From: Tatlockia sp.
GTDB taxonomy: Bacteria; Cyanobacteriota; Cyanobacteriia; Cyanobacteriales; Chroococcidiopsidaceae
Reading direction: 5' to 3'
NCBI GenBank assembly: GCA_013698215.1
Contig: JACCVJ010000154.1
Span: 1-11,852, forward strand
DNA: 11,852 bases
In this document: piece by piece, positions 1 to 6,775 of the stretch
Position numbering within the stretch: the first letter of the stretch is position 1
Layout: every line of letters begins with the position of its first letter
The notes under the pieces: model-generated
Told to the model about the DNA's origin: nothing
The model's input: only the letters and a program-made list of their open reading frames with translations
Databases searched by the model: none
Position numbers and translations under genes: made by a program

Positions 1-87
1 TCTCACTACAGATCAAGTATTTGCTTGGCTCAAAATGGCGTAGACGATAGATATCGCTCTTTTGGCAGTGGTTTTCGACTAGGTTAG
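1..87 (+). CDS. Possible 3' end of an upstream gene (partial), FGE-sulfatase-like tail
   Basis: Frame 1 is open from the window edge to a TAG at 85-87. It encodes 28 residues ending in DDRYRSFGSGFRLG. A short Arg-rich stretch followed by GFRL at the extreme C-terminus is typical of formylglycine-generating-enzyme (SUMF1/FGE-sulfatase) domain proteins, which are common in cyanobacteria. That resemblance is the only support. Frame 2 is also open up to a TAG at 41-43 and would end in TDQVFAWLKMA, so the true frame is not certain. The 5' end lies outside the window. Confidence 0.33.
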   Translation, partial: SHYRSSICLAQNGVDDRYRSFGSGFRLG

Positions 88-88
88 A

Positions 89-109
89 TATGATATAAAA
101 GTTGATAAT
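89..109 (+). promoter_or_regulatory. Possible -10 region for the transporter-oxygenase unit
   Basis: Just downstream of the possible upstream stop lie overlapping -10-like hexamers: TATGAT at 89-94 (five of six consensus matches), TATAAA at 94-99 and GATAAT at 104-109. No convincing -35 sits 16-18 bases upstream of any of them; the nearest, TTGGCA at 62-67, is 21 bases from TATGAT. The placement before the first gene supports a promoter, but the exact element is undecided. Confidence 0.25.
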
Positions 110-128
110 TATTAAAAAATATTAAGCA

Positions 129-1550
129 ATGCTGATTTCCTCCTCTGGCTTGTCCAAGGTCAAAGACTCAGTAAAAGAAAAAATTTTCTTCGGTCAAGAA
201 CCAAGCACCGAGTTAATCGCAATTCTTACTGTATATTTTGTTCAAGGTATTTTAGGATTAGCGCGGTTAGCCGTTAGCTTCTTTCTTAAAGACGAACTAG
301 GCTTGAGTCCTGCCAACGTATCCGCCTTATTCGGAATTGTTGCCTTACCTTGGATTATCAAACCGCTATTTGGCTTCATGTCGGACGGGTTGCCGATATT
401 TGGTTATCGGCGACGACCATACTTAGTATTGTCAGGAATCATTGGTACAGTGTCCTGGATTGCTCTGGCAACGGTGGTACACTCTCCCATTGCGGCTACT
501 TGTGCGATCGCTCTTGGCTCTCTCTCCGTTGCCATTAGCGATGTAATTGTTGACTCCTTAGTAGTAGAACGAGCTAGGGTAGAATCTCAAGCTGAAGCCG
601 GATCTCTGCAAGCGCTTTGCTGGGGTACTACGGCTGTCGGCAGCTTAATTACTGCTTACTTTAGTGGCTTACTTTTAGAGCATTTCACAACGCGCACCGT
701 CTTTGAAATTACCGCCTTATTTCCCTTAATTGTCTCCGCCGCCGCTTGGTTTATCTCAGAAGTGCCAGTGCAAAAAGTCACAGATGTAAACCATAACTGG
801 CTAACGGTCAAAGATCAAATTAAACAACTGCGCCAAGCCATTACCCAAAAATCTATTTGGCTACCCACCGCCTTTGTATTTATTTGGCAAGCTACCCCTA
901 CGGCGGATGCGGCGTTTTTCTTCTTCACTACCAACGAATTAGGATTTCAACCCGAATTTTTAGGTAGAGTGCGCTTAGTGACAAGCATTGCCTCTATAGT
1001 TGGGATTTGGATATTTCAGCGTTACCTCAAAACCGTACCTTTTCGAGTTATTTTTGGCTGGAGTACCTTGTTATCGGCAGTTTTGGGTATGACTATGCTG
1101 CTGCTTGTAACTCATGCTAACCGCAGTTTAGGTATAGGCGATCGCTGGTTTAGTTTGGGCGATAGCTTAGTGCTTACGGTAATGGGACAAATTGCCTATA
1201 TGCCTGTCTTAGTTTTAGCCGCGCGTTTATGTCCTCCAGGGGTAGAAGCAACTTTATTTGCTTTGCTAATGTCTGTCTCTAACCTCGCCTCGATGGTTTC
1301 CTACCAACTAGGGGCGGGATTAATGCACCTACTGGGTATAGCTCAAAACAACTTTGACAACCTGTGGATATTGGTAATTATTGCCAATCTCTCAACTCTA
1401 CTACCTTTACCTTTTCTCCACTGGCTACCAGATAGAGAAACTCCAAAAACCTTAGTAGGCGACACCAATGACAAAGGCATCATCCCTGAATGGATGCCAG
1501 AATTTGCACCCCAAGCCTTAGTTCAGCCAGCCAAAGAATCTATTGATTAG
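129..1550 (+). CDS. BT1/folate-biopterin transporter family protein (MFS superfamily)
   Basis: This 473-residue membrane protein is built almost entirely of hydrophobic helices, about twelve, after a ~25-residue polar N-terminus. Residues 79-98 contain KPLFGFMSDGLP followed by a GYRRRPY element, the BT1-family version of the MFS loop 2-3 signature. The cyanobacterial and plastid branch of this family includes Synechocystis Slr0642, shown to transport folates, and the length is similar. The substrate here cannot be read from sequence; folate or a pterin is the family default. The start at 129 has only a weak upstream ribosome site, but it gives the expected short N-terminus. The oxygenase gene begins 24 bases after the stop, so the two are probably co-transcribed. 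This leaves open whether the transporter handles an apocarotenoid-related compound instead. Confidence 0.88.
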   Translation: MLISSSGLSKVKDSVKEKIFFGQEPSTELIAILTVYFVQGILGLARLAVSFFLKDELGLSPANVSALFGIVALPWIIKPLFGFMSDGLPIFGYRRRPYLVLSGIIGTVSWIALATVVHSPIAATCAIALGSLSVAISDVIVDSLVVERARVESQAEAGSLQALCWGTTAVGSLITAYFSGLLLEHFTTRTVFEITALFPLIVSAAAWFISEVPVQKVTDVNHNWLTVKDQIKQLRQAITQKSIWLPTAFVFIWQATPTADAAFFFFTTNELGFQPEFLGRVRLVTSIASIVGIWIFQRYLKTVPFRVIFGWSTLLSAVLGMTMLLLVTHANRSLGIGDRWFSLGDSLVLTVMGQIAYMPVLVLAARLCPPGVEATLFALLMSVSNLASMVSYQLGAGLMHLLGIAQNNFDNLWILVIIANLSTLLPLPFLHWLPDRETPKTLVGDTNDKGIIPEWMPEFAPQALVQPAKESID

Positions 1551-1574
1551 CAACTCATTATTACTTCAAAAACT

Positions 1575-3065
1575 ATGCAACTCCACGAAAGAGCTTCTAC
1601 AGTTCCCCTCAACTCCTACGATCGCCAAGACTGGCAAAAAGGTTACGAATCGGTTAAACAAGAACTAGATTACTGGGTTGATGATATTGAAGGGGAGATT
1701 CCCCCAGAACTTAACGGTACTTTATTTCGCAATGGGCCTGGCTTACTAGACATTGACGGTCATCACATTCACCATCCTTTTGATGGCGACGGAATGATTA
1801 GTGCGATCGCCTTTTCTAATGGTCGCGCTCATTTTCGCAACCGCTTTATTCGCACAACAGCCTACGTTGAAGAACAAAAAGCCCAAAAAATCCTTTATCG
1901 TGGCGTATTTGGCACTCAAAAACCCGGTGGGTGGTTGGCAAATGCCTTTGACTTGCGCCTGAAAAACATCGCCAATACCAATGTTATTTATTGGGGTGAC
2001 AAACTCTTAGCATTGTGGGAAGCTGCCGATCCTCATCGCCTCGATCCTTACACTTTAGAAACACTAGGTAAGGAGTCTTTTAATGGTGTTTTGGCTGATG
2101 GTGAAGCTTTTGCCGCTCATCCTCGCTTCGATCCTAGTTGTAATGCCGACAATGGCGAACCTTGCTTAGTCAACTTTTCGATTAAGCCAGGATTATCCAC
2201 AACTATTACTATTTTTGAGCTAAATCCCGCCGGAGAAGTTATCCGAAAACACGCTCATAGCGTCCCTGGTTTTGCTTTTATCCACGATTTCGCAATTACT
2301 CCCAACTATTGCATATTTTTTCAAAATCCCGTTGCTTTTAACCCCATTCCTTTTGTCTTGGGAATGCGCGGCGCGGCAGAGTGCATCAAATTTCAACCTA
2401 ACCAACCGACGCGGATAATTGTTATTCCCCGCGACAGCAAAAAATCTGTCCAAGTTCTCGAAACTCATTCCGGGTTTGTCTTCCACCACGCTAATGCTTT
2501 TGAGCAAGATGAAGATATTTACATTGATTCTATTTGCTACTCAGCGTTTCCAGAAGTAGAACCCCAAAGCGATTTTCGTCAAGTTGATTTTGATGCGCTC
2601 AAACCTGGGCAATTGTGGCGGTTTCATCTTAATTTGAGCGACAAAAACGTCTCAAGTGAGTTGATAGAAAGCCGTTGCTGTGAGTTTCCTAGTGTCCATC
2701 CCCAAAACGTCGGTCATCCTTACCGCTATTTGTATATGGGTGCAGCCGATGGCGAAGCGGGTAATGCTCCTTTGCAAGCTATTTTAAAAATTGATTTAGA
2801 GTCAAAAGAGCGGCAATTGTGGAGTGTTGCCCCTCGTGGCTATGTTAGCGAACCAATTTTTGTAGCCCGTCCTGATAGTAAAAGTGAAGATGATGGCTGG
2901 CTGCTTACTTTAGTCTATGATGCTGCTCATCATCGTTCAGATGTCGTTATCCTTGATGCCCTTGATTTACATAAAGGTGCGATCGCGCGTTTACACCTCA
3001 AACATCATATCCCCTACGGCTTACATGGCAGCTTTGCCCCTACAGCTTTTGCTCCACAGACTTAA
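1575..3065 (+). CDS. Carotenoid/apocarotenoid oxygenase (RPE65/CCD family)
   Basis: This non-haem Fe(II) dioxygenase of 496 residues is predicted to split a double bond of a carotenoid or apocarotenal to give aldehydes such as retinal. The four iron ligands of the seven-bladed propeller fold are all present: H182 (AAHPRFDP), H237 (FIHDFAIT), H304 (FHHANAFE) and H484 (GLHGSF). The second-shell glutamates are E149, E370 and E426. Spacing and total length match Synechocystis apocarotenoid-15,15'-oxygenase (490 residues; ligands H183, H238, H304, H484) almost residue for residue. The N-terminal ELNGTLFRNGPG and FDGDGMI motifs at 45-74 are also family hallmarks. An ACO-like, apocarotenoid-cleaving activity is therefore likelier than full-length carotenoid cleavage, but specificity is an inference. 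It is the second gene of a unit with the transporter and is followed by a strong hairpin. Confidence 0.95.
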   Translation: MQLHERASTVPLNSYDRQDWQKGYESVKQELDYWVDDIEGEIPPELNGTLFRNGPGLLDIDGHHIHHPFDGDGMISAIAFSNGRAHFRNRFIRTTAYVEEQKAQKILYRGVFGTQKPGGWLANAFDLRLKNIANTNVIYWGDKLLALWEAADPHRLDPYTLETLGKESFNGVLADGEAFAAHPRFDPSCNADNGEPCLVNFSIKPGLSTTITIFELNPAGEVIRKHAHSVPGFAFIHDFAITPNYCIFFQNPVAFNPIPFVLGMRGAAECIKFQPNQPTRIIVIPRDSKKSVQVLETHSGFVFHHANAFEQDEDIYIDSICYSAFPEVEPQSDFRQVDFDALKPGQLWRFHLNLSDKNVSSELIESRCCEFPSVHPQNVGHPYRYLYMGAADGEAGNAPLQAILKIDLESKERQLWSVAPRGYVSEPIFVARPDSKSEDDGWLLTLVYDAAHHRSDVVILDALDLHKGAIARLHLKHHIPYGLHGSFAPTAFAPQT

Positions 3066-3106
3066 AGTGTAGCTAAAAATAACAAAGTTTCTGTAATATT
3101 ACTGAT

Positions 3107-3133
3107 GCGTGTCAAAATCCAGTTTTGACACGC
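3107..3133 (+). terminator. Hairpin terminator after the oxygenase gene
   Basis: A perfect 11-base-pair stem, GCGTGTCAAAA at 3107-3117 with its complement at 3123-3133, encloses a 5-base loop. It lies 41 bases after the oxygenase stop. The following sequence is T-rich but interrupted (TTGTATTTATG), so it may be a partial or factor-assisted terminator. The stem is symmetric, but the complementary strand has no clean T-run next to it either. Confidence 0.7.
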
Positions 3134-3221
3134 TTGTATTTATGTTGTTTATTTTTAGACTACTTAGATCCAAAAATAAATATTGATACATTTTTATCAA
3201 ATTACTGGAACACTTAATTTA

Positions 3222-3250
3222 TTGTTACTAATTTTTGTCACATATATATA
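3222..3250 (+). promoter_or_regulatory. Candidate sigma-70-type promoter of the operon
   Basis: TTGTTA at 3222-3227 and TATATA at 3245-3250 are separated by 17 bases, each matching four of six consensus positions. It lies about 190 bases upstream of the first operon ATG and just downstream of the preceding terminator, as expected for an operon promoter. The region is AT-rich, so chance matches are common. Confidence 0.35.
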
Positions 3251-3284
3251 AGCTTTTTACTTAATGCAACAATAGCAACTCCCC

Positions 3285-3301
3285 TAGAATGGGCTATTCT
3301 A
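3285..3301. promoter_or_regulatory. Inverted repeat TAGAAT-N5-ATTCTA in the operon leader
   Basis: Two 6-base arms, 3285-3290 and 3296-3301, are perfect complements with centres 11 bases apart, about one helical turn. This is the usual geometry of a dimeric repressor operator. It sits 35-50 bases downstream of the candidate -10. The 10-mer GCTATTCTAA covering the right arm (3293-3302) recurs at 4214-4223, upstream of the second operon gene. No regulator is identified. Confidence 0.35.
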
Positions 3302-3437
3302 ATGACAATGTAGTATTACCTTTTTAACTGCTCTGCAAGCAAGAAATCTTCAGAAAAAGTGTTTAACATAATACACGGAGACAGGAGTATAAAAAATTAA
3401 AAATAATAGTAAAAACCTTTAACTGAGATTCAAATAC

Positions 3438-3566
3438 ATGAATAACTCTGAAGATGAATACATCACTTACGTAGTAGTACAACAAAACACCGAACGCGAA
3501 CCAACCCAAAAAAAAGTGAAAATTATGAATAATCCCGAAGACGAGCATATTACTTATATTGCTGTA
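3438..3566 (+). repeat. Duplicated N-terminal motif MNNxEDExITYxxV in the coiled-coil protein
   Basis: The 42-base blocks 3438-3479 and 3525-3566 encode near-identical 14-residue segments, each beginning with Met. At the DNA level 29 of 42 positions match. Several differences (AAC/AAT, GAT/GAC, GAA/GAG, ATC/ATT, TAC/TAT) are silent, which points to an old duplication held by selection on the peptide. Confidence 0.75.
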
Positions 3567-4145
3567 GAACCATCCAAATCAGGACTAATGCAAGGGATAA
3601 ATAAATCTCAACTTTCGGCGGCTGATTTAGCTGGCGGAGGTAACTTAGATAAAGTCCGCGATATTCTTTTTGGCGGGCAAATGCGAGATTATGAAAAAAG
3701 ATTTAATCGCTTAGAAGATCGGCTAGTAAAAGAGTGTAGCAGCATCCGGGATGATGTCAAAAAGCGTTTAGATTCCCTAGAAATGTACGTTAAACAAGAA
3801 GTAGAATCACTAAATGAAGGTCTGACAACTGAGCAATCGCAAAGAGATGATGCTACAAAAGAAGTTGCTCAAGAACTTAGAGATTCAACCAAATCCTTAG
3901 AGAAAAAAATTGGACAACTAGACGACCAAAGCAACCAAAGACAACGGGAGTTACGTCAGCAAATTCTTGAGCAATCAAAAAGTTTAGATGATGATATGCG
4001 CCAAAAGTATGAATCTATACTGAGTGTCATCGATAGAGAAGTTCAAGAATTGCGTACTGATAAAACCGATCGTTCTACTCTAGCTGCACTATTGACGCAA
4101 GTAGCAATACAATTAAATAACGAGTTTGAAATACCTAATAAATAA
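3438..4145 (+). CDS. Conserved cyanobacterial coiled-coil protein, first gene of the operon
   Basis: This 235-residue soluble, highly charged protein has no signal peptide or membrane helix. Residues 69-96 carry a core motif, LDKVRDILFGGQMRDYEKRF then NRLEDRL, that I recognise from uncharacterised coiled-coil proteins; no function is known to me. From there to about residue 205 the sequence is a nearly continuous heptad-rich coiled coil. A short C-terminal segment, DRSTLAALLTQVAIQLNNEF, looks like a separate amphipathic helix. The N-terminus is internally duplicated: residues 1-14 and 30-43 are both MNNxEDExITYxxV. Met30 could therefore serve as an alternative start, but neither Met has a clear ribosome site, so the longer form is kept. 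It is separated from the OmpA gene by 102 bases. A scaffold role for the downstream signalling proteins is an inference. Confidence 0.85.
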   Translation: MNNSEDEYITYVVVQQNTEREPTQKKVKIMNNPEDEHITYIAVEPSKSGLMQGINKSQLSAADLAGGGNLDKVRDILFGGQMRDYEKRFNRLEDRLVKECSSIRDDVKKRLDSLEMYVKQEVESLNEGLTTEQSQRDDATKEVAQELRDSTKSLEKKIGQLDDQSNQRQRELRQQILEQSKSLDDDMRQKYESILSVIDREVQELRTDKTDRSTLAALLTQVAIQLNNEFEIPNK

Positions 4146-4161
4146 GTATTTTGGATTACTA

Positions 4162-4187
4162 AGCCTAGACCGACTGAGAGCTAGGCT
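4162..4187 (+). terminator. Hairpin between the coiled-coil and OmpA genes (possible attenuator)
   Basis: AGCCTAG at 4162-4168 pairs with CTAGGCT at 4181-4187 across a 12-base loop. No T-run follows, so a full terminator is unlikely. It could lower expression of the later genes relative to the first, or act as an RNA-processing or stability element. Confidence 0.35.
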
Positions 4188-4232
4188 AATAAATAGTATT
4201 GCCATTAAGGAACGCTATTCTAAAATTTTATT

Positions 4233-4250
4233 AGAGGTAATTGGGCATTG
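4233..4250 (+). promoter_or_regulatory. Ribosome binding site and TTG start of the OmpA gene
   Basis: AGAGG at 4233-4237 precedes TTG at 4248 by 10 bases. An in-frame stop TAA lies at 4221-4223 with no ATG or GTG between it and the TTG. The only other near-cognate codon in that gap is an ATT at 4230. The TTG is therefore the best start. Confidence 0.65.
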
Positions 4251-6281
4251 ACAAACTATTCCTCCGATGGTGCTGATAATTGCCCAGCTACAGATGAGGA
4301 AGCGATCGCTCTGTTGCGGAATTTGCTGCTAAATCCCCAATCACTGCAGGAAAATACCCCAGAAGAAGACGCGATTTCTCAATTGAGATTACTTTTAAAT
4401 AATGAGTCGATACCTCAAGAGCAAGATATTACAGGCGACGAAGCCGCAATTGCTCAAGTGCGCGAACTAATCCTAAATCCCGATGCAACTAACGCCGAAG
4501 TACAACTACCACAGGATAACAACAACGATCCCACCGAAATCGCCTTAAATCAATTGCGTCAGTTGCTATTGAATCCAGAGCAAGTTCAATTAAATCAATT
4601 GCAAGAGCGTTTAGACAATCCTCAAATATACGCGACAGATTTAAGTAAAGTGCTTCCCGAAGCAATTATTTTGTTGTCTATTCAAAAACATCAAAAACTC
4701 ACCAAAGCTCTCATCCCAACTATTGAAGAATCCTTGCAATTATCTGTCAAAAAAGATGCAAATGTTATTGCCAATGCTATTTTCCCCATAATGGCTCCGG
4801 CTATTCGTAAGTCTATTAGTGTGGCTATTAGCGCCCTAGTTCAATCGCTAAATCAGACTTTAGATCATAGCTTGTCGCCCCGAAGCTTTAAATGGCGACT
4901 AGAAGCTAAACAAACAGGTAAATCTTTTGCAGAAGTTGTTTTACTTCGTACTCTCCTTTACCGTGTTGAGCAAGTATTTCTTATTCATAAAAACACTAGC
5001 TTGGTCTTGCACCATCTTGTTGTAGAATTGGTGGCTAGTCAAGATGGCGACTTAGTTTCAGCTATGCTTAGAGCTATTCAAGACTTTGTTAGTGACTCTT
5101 TTCATGTACCTCAAGGCGATAGATTAGAAACTTTGCAGTTTGGAGAACTAACTATTTGGATTGAGGAAGGATCTGAAGCAATTTTAGCCGGAGTAATTAG
5201 AGGAAATGCGCCCAAAGAATTGAGGCTAGTTTTTCAAGATGTAATTGAAAAAGTGCATAGCGAATTTCGTTTCCAGCTTACCGAGTTTGACGGCGATAAT
5301 CAGCCCTTTGCAGCTAGTAGAGAATATCTAGAAGAATGTTTGCAAGCCCAGTATGGAATACAAAAAGCCGAGAAAGTTAATAAAGAAAAAAATCCTTTTA
5401 TATTACCAATATTAGGTGGTTCTATAGTCGTAGCTATAGCGGCTTGGTGGTTTATTTCTTATCAAGAAAACCAGCGCTGGATAGCTTACGTAGATAAGTT
5501 AAATCAACAGCCCGGTATGGTAGTTACTGATTTTGAAAAACGTCATGGTAAGTATGAAATTTCTGGCTTAAGAGATCCCTTAGCCGCCGATCCATTAAAA
5601 ATTTTAAAAGCGGCAAAAATCAATCCTCAAGCTGTGGTTAGTCATTGGGAGCCTTATTTATCTCTTGAACCTAGTATATTTACTCTAAGAGTTAATCAAA
5701 TTCTCAAACCGCCGCAAACAGTCTCTTTAACAATAGACGAAAATGGAGTATTATCTGCTCAAGGTTCTGCTAAGCAAAAATGGATAGTTGATACTCAAAA
5801 GTTAGTAACAGCTATTCCAGGTGTTACTAATTACGACGATCGCAACTTAATTCAAATCGATTACCAACAACTACAAATACTTAAACAAAATATAGAAAAG
5901 CAAACAATAATTTTTCAATCAGGAAATAGTAAGCTTATCTCTGGACAAGAACAACAAATAAAAACCTTAGTCCAGGAAATTAATAAATTATTTAACGCTG
6001 TACCTTTACATAACAAAAACGTCCAAGTTCAAATTATTGGTCGCACAAGTTACAGTGGCGCGGAAGATAAAAACTTACTATTAAGTCAAAACCGAGCTTA
6101 TACAATTTTAGCTCAGTTTAAAGCTCAAGGATTAATAAACACAGATATTACTGCTATCGGGGTAGGTACAAAACAACCGTTGCTGAATAAAGAGCGGATA
6201 TCTCAAGAAGAAATTAATCGTAGTGCTAGCTTTAAAGTTTTTTTAACTGATAGATTAAATCCAAAAATAACCGTGCGATGA
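4248..6281 (+). CDS. Inner-membrane OmpA-domain protein with a large cytoplasmic region
   Basis: This is a 677-residue protein. Residues 17-125 are acidic and hold five short repeats. Residues ~126-370 form a conserved helical/mixed domain (MAPAIRKSI, RSFKWRLEAKQTGKSFAEVV, YRVEQVFLIH, LVSAMLRAIQDFV) that I recognise from uncharacterised OmpA-family proteins. A single membrane helix spans ~384-403, with no signal peptide, so the N-terminal part should be cytoplasmic and the rest periplasmic. A BON-like segment precedes an OmpA/MotB C-terminal domain (~551-677). In that domain the diaminopimelate-binding Arg is kept (R616), but the paired Asp is Ser (S601, in GRTSYSG). The topology resembles MotB with a much larger cytoplasmic part, linking cell wall to cytosol. 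It starts at TTG and overlaps the GTPase gene by 4 bases (ATGA). The function is unknown; a scaffold or envelope sensor is inferred. Confidence 0.9.
   Translation: MTNYSSDGADNCPATDEEAIALLRNLLLNPQSLQENTPEEDAISQLRLLLNNESIPQEQDITGDEAAIAQVRELILNPDATNAEVQLPQDNNNDPTEIALNQLRQLLLNPEQVQLNQLQERLDNPQIYATDLSKVLPEAIILLSIQKHQKLTKALIPTIEESLQLSVKKDANVIANAIFPIMAPAIRKSISVAISALVQSLNQTLDHSLSPRSFKWRLEAKQTGKSFAEVVLLRTLLYRVEQVFLIHKNTSLVLHHLVVELVASQDGDLVSAMLRAIQDFVSDSFHVPQGDRLETLQFGELTIWIEEGSEAILAGVIRGNAPKELRLVFQDVIEKVHSEFRFQLTEFDGDNQPFAASREYLEECLQAQYGIQKAEKVNKEKNPFILPILGGSIVVAIAAWWFISYQENQRWIAYVDKLNQQPGMVVTDFEKRHGKYEISGLRDPLAADPLKILKAAKINPQAVVSHWEPYLSLEPSIFTLRVNQILKPPQTVSLTIDENGVLSAQGSAKQKWIVDTQKLVTAIPGVTNYDDRNLIQIDYQQLQILKQNIEKQTIIFQSGNSKLISGQEQQIKTLVQEINKLFNAVPLHNKNVQVQIIGRTSYSGAEDKNLLLSQNRAYTILAQFKAQGLINTDITAIGVGTKQPLLNKERISQEEINRSASFKVFLTDRLNPKITVR
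4296..4622 (+). repeat. Five short tandem motifs in the OmpA protein N-terminus
   Basis: The core is [AI]-x-x-[LV]-R-x-L-[LI]-L-N-P. Copies: EEAIALLRNLLLNP (17-30), EDAISQLRLLLNN (40-52), EAAIAQVRELILNP (65-78), EIALNQLRQLLLNP (97-110) and a degenerate LNQLQERLDNP (115-125). The conserved Arg falls at 24, 47, 72 and 104. Linkers are acidic and rich in Asn, Gln, Pro and Thr, as in arrays of helical docking motifs. Confidence 0.75.
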
Positions 6282-6775
6282 TTCAAAAAAAAATTTGTAT
6301 GGTAGGAGCTTTTGCTACCGGAAAAACTTGCCTAGTAGAACGTTTTGTCAAAAGCATATATTCCGACATTTATCACTCTACTGTAGGAGTAAAAATTGAT
6401 AAAAAATCAATTAAGCTGGGCGACCAAGAAGTAAATCTAATTTTATGGGATATTCACGGCGAGGATGAATTTCAGAAAGTTCAAATGTCTTACTTACGCG
6501 GTGCTTCTGGATACTTTTTGGTTGTAGATGGTACGCGCAAACATACTTTAGAAAAAGCTTTATGTTTGCAACAAAAAATAGAGGTGGCTATCGGCAAAGT
6601 CCCATTTATTTTATTACTAAATAAGTACGACCTTAACGAAGATTGGGAAATTGAAGAAAAAATGTTAGAGGAGATTGTAGAAAAAAGTTGGCTCATAAGT
6701 GTAAGTAGTGCGAAAACTGGTTTAGGTGTAGAGAAAGCGTTTTTAAGTTTAGCTGAGAAAATGTTGGAGAAGTAA
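6278..6775 (+). CDS. Ras/Rab-like small GTPase
   Basis: This 165-residue single-domain GTPase has all nucleotide-binding boxes: P-loop GAFATGKT (10-17), switch I T35 in STVGV, G3 WDIHG (57-61), G4 NKYD (115-118) and G5 SSAK (143-146). The residue after the G3 Gly, the catalytic Gln of Ras and Rab (WDTAGQ), is Glu here (E62), which suggests slow intrinsic hydrolysis or a non-standard mechanism. There is no C-terminal lipidation Cys or membrane anchor, so membrane recruitment would need a partner, plausibly the OmpA protein encoded just upstream. Its ATG overlaps that gene's stop (ATGA) and its own stop shares one base with the next start, so the stoichiometry is probably tied. It belongs to the prokaryotic Ras-like superfamily; no MglB/Roadblock-type activating protein is encoded in the window. 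Confidence 0.93.
   Translation: MIQKKICMVGAFATGKTCLVERFVKSIYSDIYHSTVGVKIDKKSIKLGDQEVNLILWDIHGEDEFQKVQMSYLRGASGYFLVVDGTRKHTLEKALCLQQKIEVAIGKVPFILLLNKYDLNEDWEIEEKMLEEIVEKSWLISVSSAKTGLGVEKAFLSLAEKMLEK

Larger units (their letters stand above)
3066..3437. other. 372-base intergenic region upstream of the five-gene operon
   Basis: This AT-rich region holds no credible gene. In order it contains the hairpin at 3107-3133, a candidate promoter at 3222-3250, an inverted repeat at 3285-3301 and a strong but orphan Shine-Dalgarno-like GGAGACAGGAG at 3377-3387. Short open frames crossing it on the minus strand lack start signals and family features. The ~190 bases from the candidate transcription start to the operon's first ATG would make an unusually long 5' leader. 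Confidence 0.7.

Noticed and set aside
2220..2507. Minus-strand open frame of 95 codons
   Set aside because: It is antisense to the oxygenase region that carries conserved iron ligands, and has no family features or ribosome site.
3377..3437. Strong Shine-Dalgarno-like GGAGACAGGAG (3377-3387) as the ribosome site of a gene starting before 3438
   Set aside because: No ATG, GTG or TTG lies at usable distance. The nearest near-cognate codon, ATT at 3396, is in frame with the operon's first gene but meets TAA at 3420.
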